Below are positions 16,901-25,333 of a stretch of DNA of 36,325 bases, in pieces. Within the stretch, counting starts at the first letter, position 1; every line of letters begins with the position of its first letter. The stretch spans positions 1-36,325 of the forward strand of contig JALRBE010000009.1 in NCBI GenBank assembly GCA_023262335.1. Reading direction: 5' to 3'. This stretch comes from Candidatus Saccharimonadia bacterium (lineage in GTDB: Bacteria > Patescibacteriota > Saccharimonadia > Saccharimonadales > Saccharimonadaceae). The notes below the pieces were generated by a model, which worked only from the letters and a program-made list of their open reading frames with translations, had not been told where the DNA came from and searched no databases. Both the position numbers and the translations under genes were made by a program.

Positions 16901-17040
16901 ATTCGTGACACGAATCCGAACCTGGAGGGTTCGGCGTAGTGAAAAAAGGAAACGAAAAGTTCTTTTCGTCCCTTTTTGAACGGAGGAGCGAAGCGATCTC
17001 CTGCCCATATTCTGATAATTTCTGCATCTTAAGCGCGCAC
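16901..17040. other. Hairpin-dense intergenic stretch after tRNA-Arg
   Basis: No coding sequence is supported. It holds a row of inverted repeats: GATTCGTG/CACGAATC near 16901, CGAACC/GGTTCG near 16917, a nested stem of A-rich and U-rich arms around 16944-16977 (CGAAAAG...TTTTCG inside), and a weaker GGAG/CTCC stem near 16983. The open frames crossing it on the minus strand look like translated tRNA and hairpins. Confidence 0.5.
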
Positions 17041-17083
17041 ATTGCTCCTGTTCGACCAAAGTCTTCTTCGCCCCATTTCGTGC

Positions 17084-17089
17084 TAAAAT
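17084..17089 (+). promoter_or_regulatory. -10 box of the PH-domain gene, leaderless spacing
   Basis: TAAAAT ends nine bases before the ATG at 17099; the intervening TAGCAGCACT-type sequence has no ribosome binding site. Confidence 0.5.
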
Positions 17090-17098
17090 AGCAGCACT

Positions 17099-17623
17099 AT
17101 GAGCCGCGACGATAGCCAGCGTGATTTCGAAGGCCAGCGCGAGGGCGAGGAGCTTCTCTTCGTCTTTCGTCGGCATATGATCGCCATGCGCAAGGGTTTT
17201 TATTTGTTTCTTATCCCGTTTGCCGTTTCGTCGCTGCCCGTGTTCGTGTGGCCTACGGTGCTGGAGGTGTACTGGATTCCGCTTGGAGGCTTCGTTCTCG
17301 GTTTCGTATTGTTCCTGTACCACTATTTGATGTGGTATTACACCATTTACATCGTGACGGACCAGCGGCTACGCCAGGTGACGCAAAAGGGGTTCTTTGG
17401 CAAGGATGTCGTGGAGCTTGGTCTGTCAAAGATACAAAACATAAGCTATAATGTACCAGGACTGAGCGGTGAACTGTTCGGGTTTGGCACGATTGTCATT
17501 CAAACGTATGTCGGCGATCTCGTGATCAACAAAGTGGAACACCCTGAAAAAATCTATAACCAACTGCAAGATGCGGTCCAGGCGGCATCACCAAGGGAGA
17601 GCAATGAAGAAACTCCGTCTTAA
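17099..17623 (+). CDS. Membrane protein with bacterial PH domain (YdbS/YdbT-like)
   Basis: 174 aa. Two adjacent transmembrane helices lie at about residues 33-53 and 58-80, followed by a bacterial pleckstrin homology domain of the bPH_2 type, with TDQRLRQVTQKGFFGKDVVELGLSKIQNISYNVPGLSGELFGFGTIVIQT as the recognisable core (about 93-142; quoted only to identify it, the key parts are the QRLR strand and the LSKIQNI strand). The family is found in membrane proteins of unknown biochemical function. Its tail overlaps the start of the next gene by 20 bases, suggesting an operon with the foldase gene. Confidence 0.82.
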   Translation: MSRDDSQRDFEGQREGEELLFVFRRHMIAMRKGFYLFLIPFAVSSLPVFVWPTVLEVYWIPLGGFVLGFVLFLYHYLMWYYTIYIVTDQRLRQVTQKGFFGKDVVELGLSKIQNISYNVPGLSGELFGFGTIVIQTYVGDLVINKVEHPEKIYNQLQDAVQAASPRESNEETPS

Positions 17624-18662
17624 GCGAAAAGCGGCACCTCAGGAGCCGCCAAGTCGTATCACCAACGAGACCGTCGCCGAGCACCGCGAACGGATTCTTG
17701 CTGGTGGCCGGCGTTTCAAGTATCCCGTCCAATACGCACGACACCGGCTTGTTATCAACGCGATCATTATCAGCGTCGTGGCGCTGCTCGCAGTAGTCGT
17801 TTTGGCATGGTGGCAGCTGTATCCTCAGCAGAATACCTCAACGTTCTTCTACCGTATTACGAGGGTGCTGCCGTTGCCTGTCGCTACCGTTGACGGTCAG
17901 AGTGTTCCCTATAGCAGTTATTTGTCCGCGTTCCGCTCGCAGGAGCATTATTTGCAGACCAAAGAAGGCGTCGACCTTTACAGCAAAGAGAACAAGCAGC
18001 AACTGGACTTCATCAAGCGTAAAGCTCTTGATGACGCCGTTGCCGATAGCTATGCCGCTAAGCTCGCGAAAGAGCGGAACATTACCGTCACCAGTGAGCG
18101 TGTCGACGCGGCGATCGCCCATCAGCGAGCATCAAGGGACGGCGTGACGTCGCAGGAAACCTACGATGCGATCGTCATGGATCACTTCAGTTGGACCCCG
18201 GCGGAAGCGCGCGAAGTTACCGAGCGAAAACTCTTGTTGCAAGAGGTAGCTTACGCCATAGACAAGACGGCCATGACGCAGCGCGACCAAGTCCTTGCCA
18301 AACTCAAGACGGAAGCCGATTTCGATAAGGTCGCGACGAGCATCGCGCCCATAGGCGAGGCGCGCGTCCAGGCGGGCCTCACGCCGCTGGTGCCTGGTAA
18401 TAACCAGGACGGCGGGCTTGCGGCGGCAGCGGTCAAGTTGGATGTCAATCAGGTGTCGGACGTATTCCGTTCAACGACTGGAGATGGCTACTACGTGGTC
18501 AAACTGCTCGAGAAAACCAGCGACAATCGGGTGCGATACGCATACCTGAAGGTGCCATTGACGACGTTCGGTGAGCAGTTGAAAGCACTGAAGAAAGACG
18601 ATAAGAGGTACACTGAGTACATATCGGTCGCTGCTGTGAAGGCGGAGCTGCAAACGCAATAA
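17604..18662 (+). CDS. Membrane-anchored SurA/PpiC-type foldase (parvulin-like)
   Basis: 352 aa from the ATG at 17604, preceded by AAGGGAGA; an upstream in-frame ATG at 17571 would add 11 residues lying inside the previous gene and lacks a ribosome binding site. A basic cytoplasmic segment (about 1-47) leads to one transmembrane helix (about 48-70). Residues 90-215 form a SurA N-like helical chaperone domain (VDGQSVPYSSYLSAF at the start). Residues 235-335 look like a parvulin domain, with VNQVSDVFRSTTGDGYYVVKLLEK as its C-terminal strand and helix. It should assist folding of exported proteins at the outer face of the membrane. Prolyl isomerase activity is not assured, since parvulin active-site residues are not obvious. 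Confidence 0.78.
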   Translation: MKKLRLKRKAAPQEPPSRITNETVAEHRERILAGGRRFKYPVQYARHRLVINAIIISVVALLAVVVLAWWQLYPQQNTSTFFYRITRVLPLPVATVDGQSVPYSSYLSAFRSQEHYLQTKEGVDLYSKENKQQLDFIKRKALDDAVADSYAAKLAKERNITVTSERVDAAIAHQRASRDGVTSQETYDAIVMDHFSWTPAEAREVTERKLLLQEVAYAIDKTAMTQRDQVLAKLKTEADFDKVATSIAPIGEARVQAGLTPLVPGNNQDGGLAAAAVKLDVNQVSDVFRSTTGDGYYVVKLLEKTSDNRVRYAYLKVPLTTFGEQLKALKKDDKRYTEYISVAAVKAELQTQ

Positions 18663-18673
18663 AGGAGGAAATT

Positions 18674-19276
18674 ATGTATACGGTCCCTGATCTTGGGTAT
18701 GACTACGACGCACTTGGCAATTATATCAGTAAAGATATCATGATCTTGCACCACGACAAGCATCATCAGGCGTACGTCGACAAATTGAACAAAGCGCTCG
18801 ACGACGCTCCGGCTCTGAAAGAACGACCGCTCGAATCGCTGCTCGGCGATCTCGACAGCCTTCCTGAGCAGGTGCGAACCGCCGTGCGTAACAATGGTGG
18901 TGGTCATTACAATCATTCGCTCTTTTGGCAGTGGATGTCACCGGCCGGAGGCGGCGAGCCATCCAAGGAGCTGGCAGATGCCATAGCCGCCAAGTACGGA
19001 AGCTTCCAGGGATTCGTTGACGAGTTCAGCGCCAAGGCGCTCGGAGTGTTCGGAAGCGGATGGGTGTGGCTGCAGCCGAACCTCGAGATTATCACGACTG
19101 CCAACCAGGATAATCCTATAAGTTCAGGCTTGGCGGCGCCGATCCTGGGTTTGGACGTTTGGGAGCACGCGTACTACCTTGATTACAAGAACAAACGTGA
19201 CGATTACGTGCAGGCGTGGTGGAACGTCGTCGATTGGGACGTGGCGCAGGCGCGTTTCAACGGCGGTACGAAATAG
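18674..19276 (+). CDS. sodA: Superoxide dismutase, Mn-type (SodA-like)
   Basis: 200 aa, normal for the Fe/Mn family. Metal ligands are visible: His in LHHDKHH (about 26), His81 (YNHSLFW), Asp161 and His165 (LGLDVWEHAYYLDY). The second-shell Gln lies in TTANQDNP (Gln145) and the first His region has NNGGGHYNH rather than the AAQ of FeSOD, which favours manganese or cambialistic use. AAAGGAGGAAA is a near-perfect ribosome binding site, suggesting high expression. It disproportionates superoxide in the cytoplasm, useful for a cell living on an aerobic host. It converges on the surface-protein pair with a six-base gap. Confidence 0.95.
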   Translation: MYTVPDLGYDYDALGNYISKDIMILHHDKHHQAYVDKLNKALDDAPALKERPLESLLGDLDSLPEQVRTAVRNNGGGHYNHSLFWQWMSPAGGGEPSKELADAIAAKYGSFQGFVDEFSAKALGVFGSGWVWLQPNLEIITTANQDNPISSGLAAPILGLDVWEHAYYLDYKNKRDDYVQAWWNVVDWDVAQARFNGGTK

Positions 19277-19282
19277 CTGCAA

Positions 19283-20785
19283 CTACTGCTTGCCAGGGGG
19301 CCGCTCGAACATATCGAGCGGCTCTTCTTCGTCGATGTACACCGAATTGTTGTGACGGGATTGCGGCGATGCGTTTTGCGGTGGGGCTTCAACGGGCTGC
19401 CGGGGCGCTTCCGGACGTGGGTTTTGCTCCTGGCGCCAGTTGTATCCATCGTCGATAACAACGGTTGATGACGGAGTGCTGCTTACGGGCGACCGCTCGA
19501 ATTTGTTCCGTCGGTATGCCATGAATCCAAGAAACCCGAAGGCGAGCACGACAGTGCCTCCAACGAGCACGCCAAGGAACGTCAATATCGTCGTACCTGA
19601 GCCAGGTCCGCCTTCGAGGGGGGAGCTGGTAAGGTTGTAGGCGAACGTTTGGGATTCGGGCGCGCTGCCGTTTTCGGGGATGGTTTTCTTCACGATGGTC
19701 AGCTCGACGGTTTTTGAAGCGGTTTCCGTGGTGATGACCGCTTTGTAGTCGCCTGTCGCCAGTCCGAACGACGCTTTTCCGCTGGCTGCGGTCGTGAACG
19801 TTCGTGAGTCGACGCGTATTTGCGCGCCTTTGACGGGCGCGTCATTTTCGGTGATCGTCATCGTTACCGGCAGACCGCTTGTCACGATCGTCCCCGTGTA
19901 CGTACCTGTTGCGGTATTCGTGCCCGAACCGGCAATAGAGAAGTAGTAGCGTTTGCCTGGTTCGAGACCCGTGATGTTCGTGCTGAACATGCCGTCAGTG
20001 AGCGCGACGACCGCCTGCTTGTCCATTTCCGACGATGAGCTGCCGTAGGTCGCGGTACTTTTGGGGTTGGGAGCATTGACTTTCCATGTGACGGTTGCCG
20101 CGTTGTAGCGCGGTTGTATTTGCACGGCGCTGACGATTCCTGTCGGATCCGGCGTATCCTCGGGTTCGGGTTCCGTCGACGGCGTCGGTGTCGGACTGAC
20201 GGAGACGGTCGGCGTCGGAACAGTTGAGGGGCGGACCGATACCGAGGGCTTTGGTGCCGGAGGCGACCCTGCGGCGGGCGGTGCCGGACTTGCTATCGTG
20301 ACGACGGAGCTCTTGTAGCTCGTCGGGGAGTTATTTACGTAGCTGTCACCGCTGAAACTGATGACCGCGGTGCCGGCCGCTGTCGGTTTGAGCGCGACGG
20401 TGAAGAGCGTCGAGAAGCCGGTGTCGGTCGAGCTTCTTGTGAGAGAGAAGCTGATCGTTCCTTGACCTTGATTGACGGCCGCGGTCCCGGCCCAACCGCT
20501 ACCGAGAGTCGTTGCGCTGGCCTGCAAAAGATTCGCAGGGAATGTCACCGTTCCGGCTGCTCGCTGAGGCGAGGTACCGGAAGTAATGAACAAGGCTTTG
20601 ACGGAGTAGGTTTGTGCTGCCGCGCCCACGGAAGTGCTGCCTGTTGCCGGCGTTATGATGAGTTGGTTGTTGTCGGCTCTTGCGATCGGCGCTGGTGCGC
20701 CCCATAGCACGAGCGCGATTGTCAGGATACCGGTAACAAGACGTGACGGTACCGTCTTGAAGCCTGTCATGCGGCGCTCTGTCAT
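19283..20785 (-). CDS. Surface protein: cohesin-like, FN3-like, TM, cytoplasmic tail (second of tandem pair)
   Basis: 500 aa. A signal-type hydrophobic segment (about 15-36, ending ARA-D) leads to a cohesin-like beta domain (about 40-165: LLQASATTLGSGW, then TLFTVALKPTAAGTAVISFSG). A Pro/Ser/Thr-rich linker (166-215) is followed by an FN3-like domain with YYFSIAGSGTN, then a small carboxypeptidase-regulatory-like beta repeat (about 306-365: PVKGAQIRVDSRTFTTAASGKASF). A transmembrane helix at about 398-424 ends in RRNK, leaving about 75 cytoplasmic residues rich in Pro, Gln, Asp and Glu. There is no LPxTG motif. The start overlaps the stop of the upstream paralogue (ATGA). A role in adhesion or cell-surface architecture is inferred, not shown. 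Confidence 0.82.
   Translation of the reverse strand: MTERRMTGFKTVPSRLVTGILTIALVLWGAPAPIARADNNQLIITPATGSTSVGAAAQTYSVKALFITSGTSPQRAAGTVTFPANLLQASATTLGSGWAGTAAVNQGQGTISFSLTRSSTDTGFSTLFTVALKPTAAGTAVISFSGDSYVNNSPTSYKSSVVTIASPAPPAAGSPPAPKPSVSVRPSTVPTPTVSVSPTPTPSTEPEPEDTPDPTGIVSAVQIQPRYNAATVTWKVNAPNPKSTATYGSSSSEMDKQAVVALTDGMFSTNITGLEPGKRYYFSIAGSGTNTATGTYTGTIVTSGLPVTMTITENDAPVKGAQIRVDSRTFTTAASGKASFGLATGDYKAVITTETASKTVELTIVKKTIPENGSAPESQTFAYNLTSSPLEGGPGSGTTILTFLGVLVGGTVVLAFGFLGFMAYRRNKFERSPVSSTPSSTVVIDDGYNWRQEQNPRPEAPRQPVEAPPQNASPQSRHNNSVYIDEEEPLDMFERPPGKQ
19300..19330 (+). terminator. sodA terminator inside the opposing surface-protein gene
   Basis: A perfect 9-bp stem GCCGCTCGA / TCGAGCGGC around ACATA is followed by TCTTCTTC on the plus strand, 23 bases after the sod stop. 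It lies within the C-terminal codons of the minus-strand gene. Confidence 0.6.
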
Positions 20786-22740
20786 GATTGGCCCCCGGTT
20801 GGTGGCGTACTCTGCGCTGGGGGCGCATGGGCTATGCTGAGGTCGGTGTCATCGGTGTCCGGAAGTGTCTGTTCGGTCGTTGTCGGTACCTGGTTTCCGG
20901 GCGTCTGACGGTGTATGATATCCAGTTCGCCAGTGGCCGCGTCGTAAATCGCACTCGGTTCTTCTGACTCGGCGACGGGCATCGATTCGATGGCGGTCAG
21001 TTCGGGAGAAATTTGTTCATCCACAGGGTATTCCATGGGAGTCTGGGACGTAGGATCGGTTTGCTGGGCTGCGTCGCCCTCGGGCTGTAGCGGAGGCAGC
21101 GGCAGCGACTCGGGACTGAAGCTTTCCATGGGTGCCTGCGCTGGAGCCTGTTGTTCGGGTGCTGTCTCATAGTCAGGTTGTTGGGGAGCTATTGAGGCCT
21201 CTTGAGGGAGTGTCGGAGTTGTTTCCGTTGAATAATTATTTTGTTCACTTATGCTTGCGGGAGTGGCGTACGTCGCGGCTTCTATGTTTGGGGCCGGCGT
21301 GTTGCCGTTGTTGTTCGTACGATACGTTTCCAGCGCGGTGCCATAGTTGGCGATAAGCAGGTCCTCGTCAACGCTGCCGTTTTCGGACGTTTCTTGTTGG
21401 CGTCGCTTGGCTAGGAAGAACCATAGTGCCCCGCCTATGCCAAGCAGAACGGCCACGAGACCTGCGATTGCAAGGAGGAGATTGTCGTTGTCGTCGTTAC
21501 CACTGCCATCAATGGCCGCGTTGAGGACGAACGATTGCAGTTCGATGCTTCCGCTTGCGTTCGCTTGCTTTTTGGCAACGGTGAATTTTGCCGAGTATGC
21601 CGCCGTCGCTCCTACGGGAGTAATCGATGCCGTGAACGCTCCGTCTCCGAGCTCTGCCGTAATGATCGCGTTCTTGTTTGCGGTAAACGTGCGCGAACCG
21701 ATCGTGACTTTTGCTCCGGGTGCGAGCACGCCGTTTTGCTGCACGGTCAGTTGGACCGGGTAGCCTCTGGTGGTGAACGTTCCATTGTAAGTTGCTCCTT
21801 GCAGACTGTCAGAAGAAGCCGCTTTTATGGTGAAATGATACAGCGTGCCGGCTTTGAGCGCTGGCAATTCAGCCTCGTAGCTTCCGTCGTCTTGTTGTTC
21901 TACGGTCGCCTTCGTCGTGGCGGCGTTCTTTGATGTGCCGTACGTGAGCGTTGGGGTGATGCCGTCTCGGTTCAGCGTCCATGTCACGCTGTTTCGCTGG
22001 CGGGTCGTTACCGACTTTATGTTCTCGATTTTCAGGCCTCCGTCGCTGTTGGTGGTCGGTTCGGGGGTTTCTTCTTGCGTTGGCGCGGGCGTTACCGAAG
22101 GTTGAGGACTAGCGCTCGGCGTAGGGGTTGGCGACGGCCGCGAAGGATTGGTTGGCGTCGTCGGTCGCGGCGCGGGAGTTGGCGTTGGAGTTGGCGGCGG
22201 TGGAGTCACGCAGTTCGGCGGGGTGCCCGTTTGCCCGGCGGGACAAACGTTGGGAATGATCGTGAACGTCTGTGAGGTGCCCGAGGTAGGGCCATTATTC
22301 ACGTTCGTGCTCGAACCGAAGCTCATGACGACGCTACCCGTAGCGATGGCTTTGAACTTCATGCTGATGATTTTCGAGCCGTTGACCCCGGGCGCGTTAA
22401 TCGCGTAATACGCGACGTAGCGAACGGTTCCCGATCCCGTACCGTCCCATACGCGCGAGTTCGCGCCCCTGAAGGCACCTCCGCTGTCGTTACGATCCGT
22501 CAATTGCAGTTTGCTCGCGTCATAGTTGACGACGATAGTCGCGCCGCCGCCCCAAAGGCCTGGATCCGGCACGTTGCCCCTGACTTCCACCGTAATCTCG
22601 TTGCCGAGAATTACCGTGCCGCCAGGAGGGGTGAGCGAGACGGTGCCAGCGACGGCGAAAGCACGGGCTGGAAAAATCGAAACCACCGCAATAAGGGCCA
22701 GGAGCCCTGCGAATAACCGGTTTCTGTTCAAGCGTTTCAT
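20782..22740 (-). CDS. Surface protein: cohesin-like, FN3-like, TM, long cytoplasmic tail (first of tandem pair)
   Basis: 652 aa, paralogous in layout to the next gene downstream. Signal peptide 1-30 (ends ARAFA-V). Cohesin-like domain about 32-162 (VEVRGNVPDPGLWGGGATIVV, YDASKLQL, ISMKFKAIATGSVVMSFG). A CPAGQ...PPNC pair precedes a Pro/Thr/Ser linker (about 178-232), then an FN3-like domain (240-325, LYHFTIKAASSDSLQG) and a beta domain (326-410, PGAKVTIGSRTFTANKNA). A transmembrane helix at about 421-444 ends AKRRQQ, and about 205 residues of cytoplasmic tail follow, rich in Pro, Gln, Glu and Thr with low complexity. The outside/inside arrangement suggests a membrane-anchored adhesin whose tail could contact cytoplasmic partners. 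Confidence 0.82.
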   Translation of the reverse strand: MKRLNRNRLFAGLLALIAVVSIFPARAFAVAGTVSLTPPGGTVILGNEITVEVRGNVPDPGLWGGGATIVVNYDASKLQLTDRNDSGGAFRGANSRVWDGTGSGTVRYVAYYAINAPGVNGSKIISMKFKAIATGSVVMSFGSSTNVNNGPTSGTSQTFTIIPNVCPAGQTGTPPNCVTPPPPTPTPTPAPRPTTPTNPSRPSPTPTPSASPQPSVTPAPTQEETPEPTTNSDGGLKIENIKSVTTRQRNSVTWTLNRDGITPTLTYGTSKNAATTKATVEQQDDGSYEAELPALKAGTLYHFTIKAASSDSLQGATYNGTFTTRGYPVQLTVQQNGVLAPGAKVTIGSRTFTANKNAIITAELGDGAFTASITPVGATAAYSAKFTVAKKQANASGSIELQSFVLNAAIDGSGNDDNDNLLLAIAGLVAVLLGIGGALWFFLAKRRQQETSENGSVDEDLLIANYGTALETYRTNNNGNTPAPNIEAATYATPASISEQNNYSTETTPTLPQEASIAPQQPDYETAPEQQAPAQAPMESFSPESLPLPPLQPEGDAAQQTDPTSQTPMEYPVDEQISPELTAIESMPVAESEEPSAIYDAATGELDIIHRQTPGNQVPTTTEQTLPDTDDTDLSIAHAPPAQSTPPTGGQS

Positions 22741-22842
22741 TGAGTTGTTTTTATGTTGTTGCCGTTACCGCTTCAGCTTATCATGACGACCGCTGTTACG
22801 TCAACTAAAACACCCCTGTTTTTGCCGTGTCTCTTCGCCACG

Positions 22843-22869
22843 AAAAAAGTCCACCTTGGGGGTGAACTT
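22843..22869 (-). terminator. Terminator of tRNA-Asp
   Basis: On the minus strand AGTTCACC and GGTGGACT pair (one G-U) around CCCAA, followed by a T run, starting a few bases after the tRNA CCA. Confidence 0.8.
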
Positions 22870-22875
22870 GTTTCG

Positions 22876-22953
22876 TGGCGGGCCCGACCGGATTCGAACC
22901 GGCGATCTCCTCCGTGACAGGGAGGCGTGATAGGCCAACTTCACTACGAGCCC
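22876..22953 (-). tRNA. tRNA-Asp (GTC), CCA encoded
   Basis: Minus-strand cloverleaf: acceptor GGGCTCG / CGGGCCC, anticodon loop CTGTCAC with anticodon GTC, T arm with TTCGAAT loop, discriminator G and genomic CCA. Discriminator G fits tRNA-Asp. Confidence 0.93.
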
Positions 22954-23044
22954 TCGTATTGTTGCCTAAGCTCCACGTATCATACCAACTTTTCGCCCCT
23001 GGCGCAACGCCTAAGTGACAGTTTATTTATCGGCGGGCGAATGC

Positions 23045-23050
23045 TATAAT
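23045..23050 (+). promoter_or_regulatory. TATAAT box of the tRNA-Thr/tRNA-Gly unit
   Basis: Perfect TATAAT 19 nt before the mature tRNA-Thr 5' end. TTTATT at 23022-23027 is in -35 position with 17 bp spacing, a weak match. Confidence 0.6.
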
Positions 23051-23069
23051 CATTCGGACGAGCTCACAT

Positions 23070-23145
23070 GCCGCTGTAGCTCAGTTGGTAGAGCGGCGCT
23101 TTCGTAAAGCGTAGGTCTCCGGTTCAAATCCGGACAGCGGCTCCA
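23070..23145 (+). tRNA. tRNA-Thr (CGT), CCA encoded
   Basis: Acceptor GCCGCTG / CAGCGGC, D arm GCTC/GAGC, anticodon stem GCGCT/AGCGT with loop TTCGTAA (anticodon CGT), T arm TCCGG-TTCAAAT-CCGGA, discriminator U and genomic CCA. The UCCA end is complementary to the UGGA of the T-box upstream of thrS. Confidence 0.95.
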
Positions 23146-23154
23146 CTAAGGTAC

Positions 23155-23229
23155 GCGGGTATCGTATAGTGGCTAATATGTAACCTTCCCAAGGTTAAGA
23201 GCAGAGTTCGATTCTCTGTACCCGCACCA
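23155..23229 (+). tRNA. tRNA-Gly (CCC), CCA encoded
   Basis: Acceptor GCGGGTA / TACCCGC, anticodon stem TAACC/GGTTA with loop TTCCCAA (anticodon CCC), T arm CAGAG-TTCGATT-CTCTG, discriminator A, genomic CCA. It lies nine bases after tRNA-Thr, probably in one transcript. Confidence 0.92.
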
Positions 23230-23246
23230 AGGTTAGATTAGAATTT

Positions 23247-23624
23247 ATGAAACATCGTATTACGGATTCACTGAAGACGCTCACCATGGACAGGCCGCTA
23301 GCCATCGTGCTTGGACTCTTCCTGTTCGGATGCCTGGCGCTGCTCATCTATTTCACGCTCACTATCCGTCCGAGCGAGTTGCAGGTCGTGAATCATTACA
23401 CAAGCTTTGGAACGACCAACTTTTACCGTGACCGTTGGCATTATCTTATAGGCTTCGCCGCGTTCGTTATCGTCATGGCGTTTGCCCACGGCGCTTTGAC
23501 GCTACGCGTGTTGGCGCAAAAAGGGCATGATCTCGCGATGGCGTTCGCTTGGCTCGGCGTAGTATTGGTCGTGATCACTGCCATGATCTCGTACCAAGTC
23601 TTAAGTATCGCTTCGTTGACGTAA
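23247..23624 (+). CDS. Small three-helix membrane protein, unknown function
   Basis: 125 aa with hydrophobic helices at about residues 18-40, 66-88 and 96-118 and short charged loops (a RPSELQVVNHYTSFGTTNFYRDRWHY-type segment between helices 1 and 2). No family recognised. The ATG is 17 bases after the tRNA-Gly CCA with no intervening terminator, so the gene may be read from the tRNA promoter. It ends three bases before the glycosyltransferase start, which suggests the two proteins work together, perhaps in polysaccharide synthesis or export (inference from position). Confidence 0.72.
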   Translation: MKHRITDSLKTLTMDRPLAIVLGLFLFGCLALLIYFTLTIRPSELQVVNHYTSFGTTNFYRDRWHYLIGFAAFVIVMAFAHGALTLRVLAQKGHDLAMAFAWLGVVLVVITAMISYQVLSIASLT

Positions 23625-23627
23625 GCC

Positions 23628-25253
23628 ATGACTGATATCGAAATTCCCCTTGGAAAACGAACGAAACTGTACCGGCTTTTCGAGATGATACCGGCCGTAT
23701 TCAGTTACGGGGCGATCATCCTCTTGATCGTCTTGTCGCTTGTCAATCCGCTTCTTGCCGCGATCTATCTGCTCGCCGTCATCATAACGACGCTCGTCAA
23801 AGCGGTAGGTATCGCGTACCATACGACGACCGGTCGTAATAATCTCGATCGTGCGCAGCGGGTGGACTGGCACGAGCGCCTGCAGCAGCTCGAAGATCCC
23901 ACCGGTTCGCTCGACAAGATCGCGCCCAAGTCTTCCGGCTTTCAGTATGGCATTCATATCGAGAACTTGCGAACGATCGCCGCCCATGCGGATTCGTACC
24001 CAAAACCGTCGCAGTTATATAACGCGGTGATCATTCCTGCGTACAACGAATCATACGATATTATTCAGCCGACCGTGCAATCTGTTGTAGATACGACATT
24101 CGATAAAAGCAAAATGATCGTCGTATTGGCATATGAAAAACGCGGCGGGGATCAGATAGCGGCAACGATCAAACGGCTCGAGTCTGAGTACAAAGATGAA
24201 TTTTTTGCGTTGCTAACAGTACAACACCCTGACAATATTCCGGACGAAGTCATCGGCAAGGGTGGAAACATAACCTATGCGGGCAAGTACCTGCAGGGGT
24301 GGCTAAAGTCAAAGGCCATTGAATATAATAATGTGATGGTTACAACGATGGATGCAGACAACCGACCGCATCCAAGTTATTTTGACTACGTCATGTATGA
24401 GTACCTCGTGCATCCGGACCGCAAGCAGTTGTCGTACCAACCCGTATGTTTATTTATTAACAACATATGGGACGTCCCCGCGCCGATGCGCGTCGTCGCG
24501 ACGGGCAACTCGTTTTGGAATATCATCAGCTCCATGCGCCCGCACACGCTCCGTAATTTCGCGTCCCATTCGCAGCCCATGGATGCGCTCGTGGAAATGG
24601 ACTTTTGGAGCACGCGGACGATCGTCGAAGACGGCCATCAGTACTGGCGCAGTTATTTCCATTTCGATGGTAATTATTCCGTATTACCTATATTCGTTCC
24701 GATTTCACAGGATGCCGTGCTTGCGAGTACGTATGTCAAAACCTTGAAGGCGCAGTTCATTCAGCTTCGCCGCTGGGCGTACGGCGCGTCCGACGTGGCG
24801 TACGTTGCCACGAGGATATTTCATAAGGACCGTACGGTGCCGCTTGGCGGCAGCTTGGCGCGGCTCATCAGGCTCCTCGATAGCCACGTGACCCTTGCGA
24901 GCGTTGCCATACTCATCGCCGTCGGTGGCTGGGTGCCGTTACTTATCAATCCTGAGTCCGCGCATAGCATAGCGGCACATCAGCTGCCAGAGGTCATCAG
25001 CCGGGTGCAACAGGTAGCGCTCATCGGTCTCTTTATCACGATATTCTTCGCGTTTAAGATGTTGCCACCGCGCCCCGCCCGGTACAAGAAGCATCGCAAT
25101 CTCTTCATGGTCGCGCAGTGGCTGCTCATGCCGGTGACGGCCGTGGCGTACAGTTCGCTGTCGTCGTTCACGTCGCAAACGGCACTGCTGATTGGCAAGT
25201 ACTTCGATAAGTTCGACGTGACCGAAAAGGCCACGGTAAAAGACAAGAAATAA
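23628..25253 (+). CDS. Membrane family-2 glycosyltransferase
   Basis: 541 aa. Two N-terminal transmembrane helices (about 22-60), a cytoplasmic GT-A domain, then three or so C-terminal helices (about 421-440, 462-479, 491-515). GT2 motifs: AVIIPAYNES (133-142) for nucleotide-sugar binding, TTMDADNRPH with the metal-binding DxD (Asp242, Asp244), VEDGHQYWR with the catalytic-base ED (334-335), and QLRRW (379-383), the QxxRW motif of processive enzymes. This arrangement is that of polymer-forming, synthase-type transferases, so an extracellular or envelope polysaccharide is the likely product; the sugar cannot be read. Codons around 24195-24345 are noticeably more AT-rich than the rest of the gene. 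Confidence 0.85.
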   Translation: MTDIEIPLGKRTKLYRLFEMIPAVFSYGAIILLIVLSLVNPLLAAIYLLAVIITTLVKAVGIAYHTTTGRNNLDRAQRVDWHERLQQLEDPTGSLDKIAPKSSGFQYGIHIENLRTIAAHADSYPKPSQLYNAVIIPAYNESYDIIQPTVQSVVDTTFDKSKMIVVLAYEKRGGDQIAATIKRLESEYKDEFFALLTVQHPDNIPDEVIGKGGNITYAGKYLQGWLKSKAIEYNNVMVTTMDADNRPHPSYFDYVMYEYLVHPDRKQLSYQPVCLFINNIWDVPAPMRVVATGNSFWNIISSMRPHTLRNFASHSQPMDALVEMDFWSTRTIVEDGHQYWRSYFHFDGNYSVLPIFVPISQDAVLASTYVKTLKAQFIQLRRWAYGASDVAYVATRIFHKDRTVPLGGSLARLIRLLDSHVTLASVAILIAVGGWVPLLINPESAHSIAAHQLPEVISRVQQVALIGLFITIFFAFKMLPPRPARYKKHRNLFMVAQWLLMPVTAVAYSSLSSFTSQTALLIGKYFDKFDVTEKATVKDKK

Positions 25254-25333
25254 TAACTCTACGGAGCAGCGTTTCGGGCGCTGTGATCGCAACTAAGCGG
25301 GAGTATCAAAAAGGCAACCTGTCATGAAGATCG

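Noticed and set aside
16602-17323. Minus-strand frames of 146 and 197 aa around tRNA-Arg
   Set aside because: They translate tRNA antisense and hairpins (GRSRTCNHILR-type sequence is a well-known tRNA artefact).
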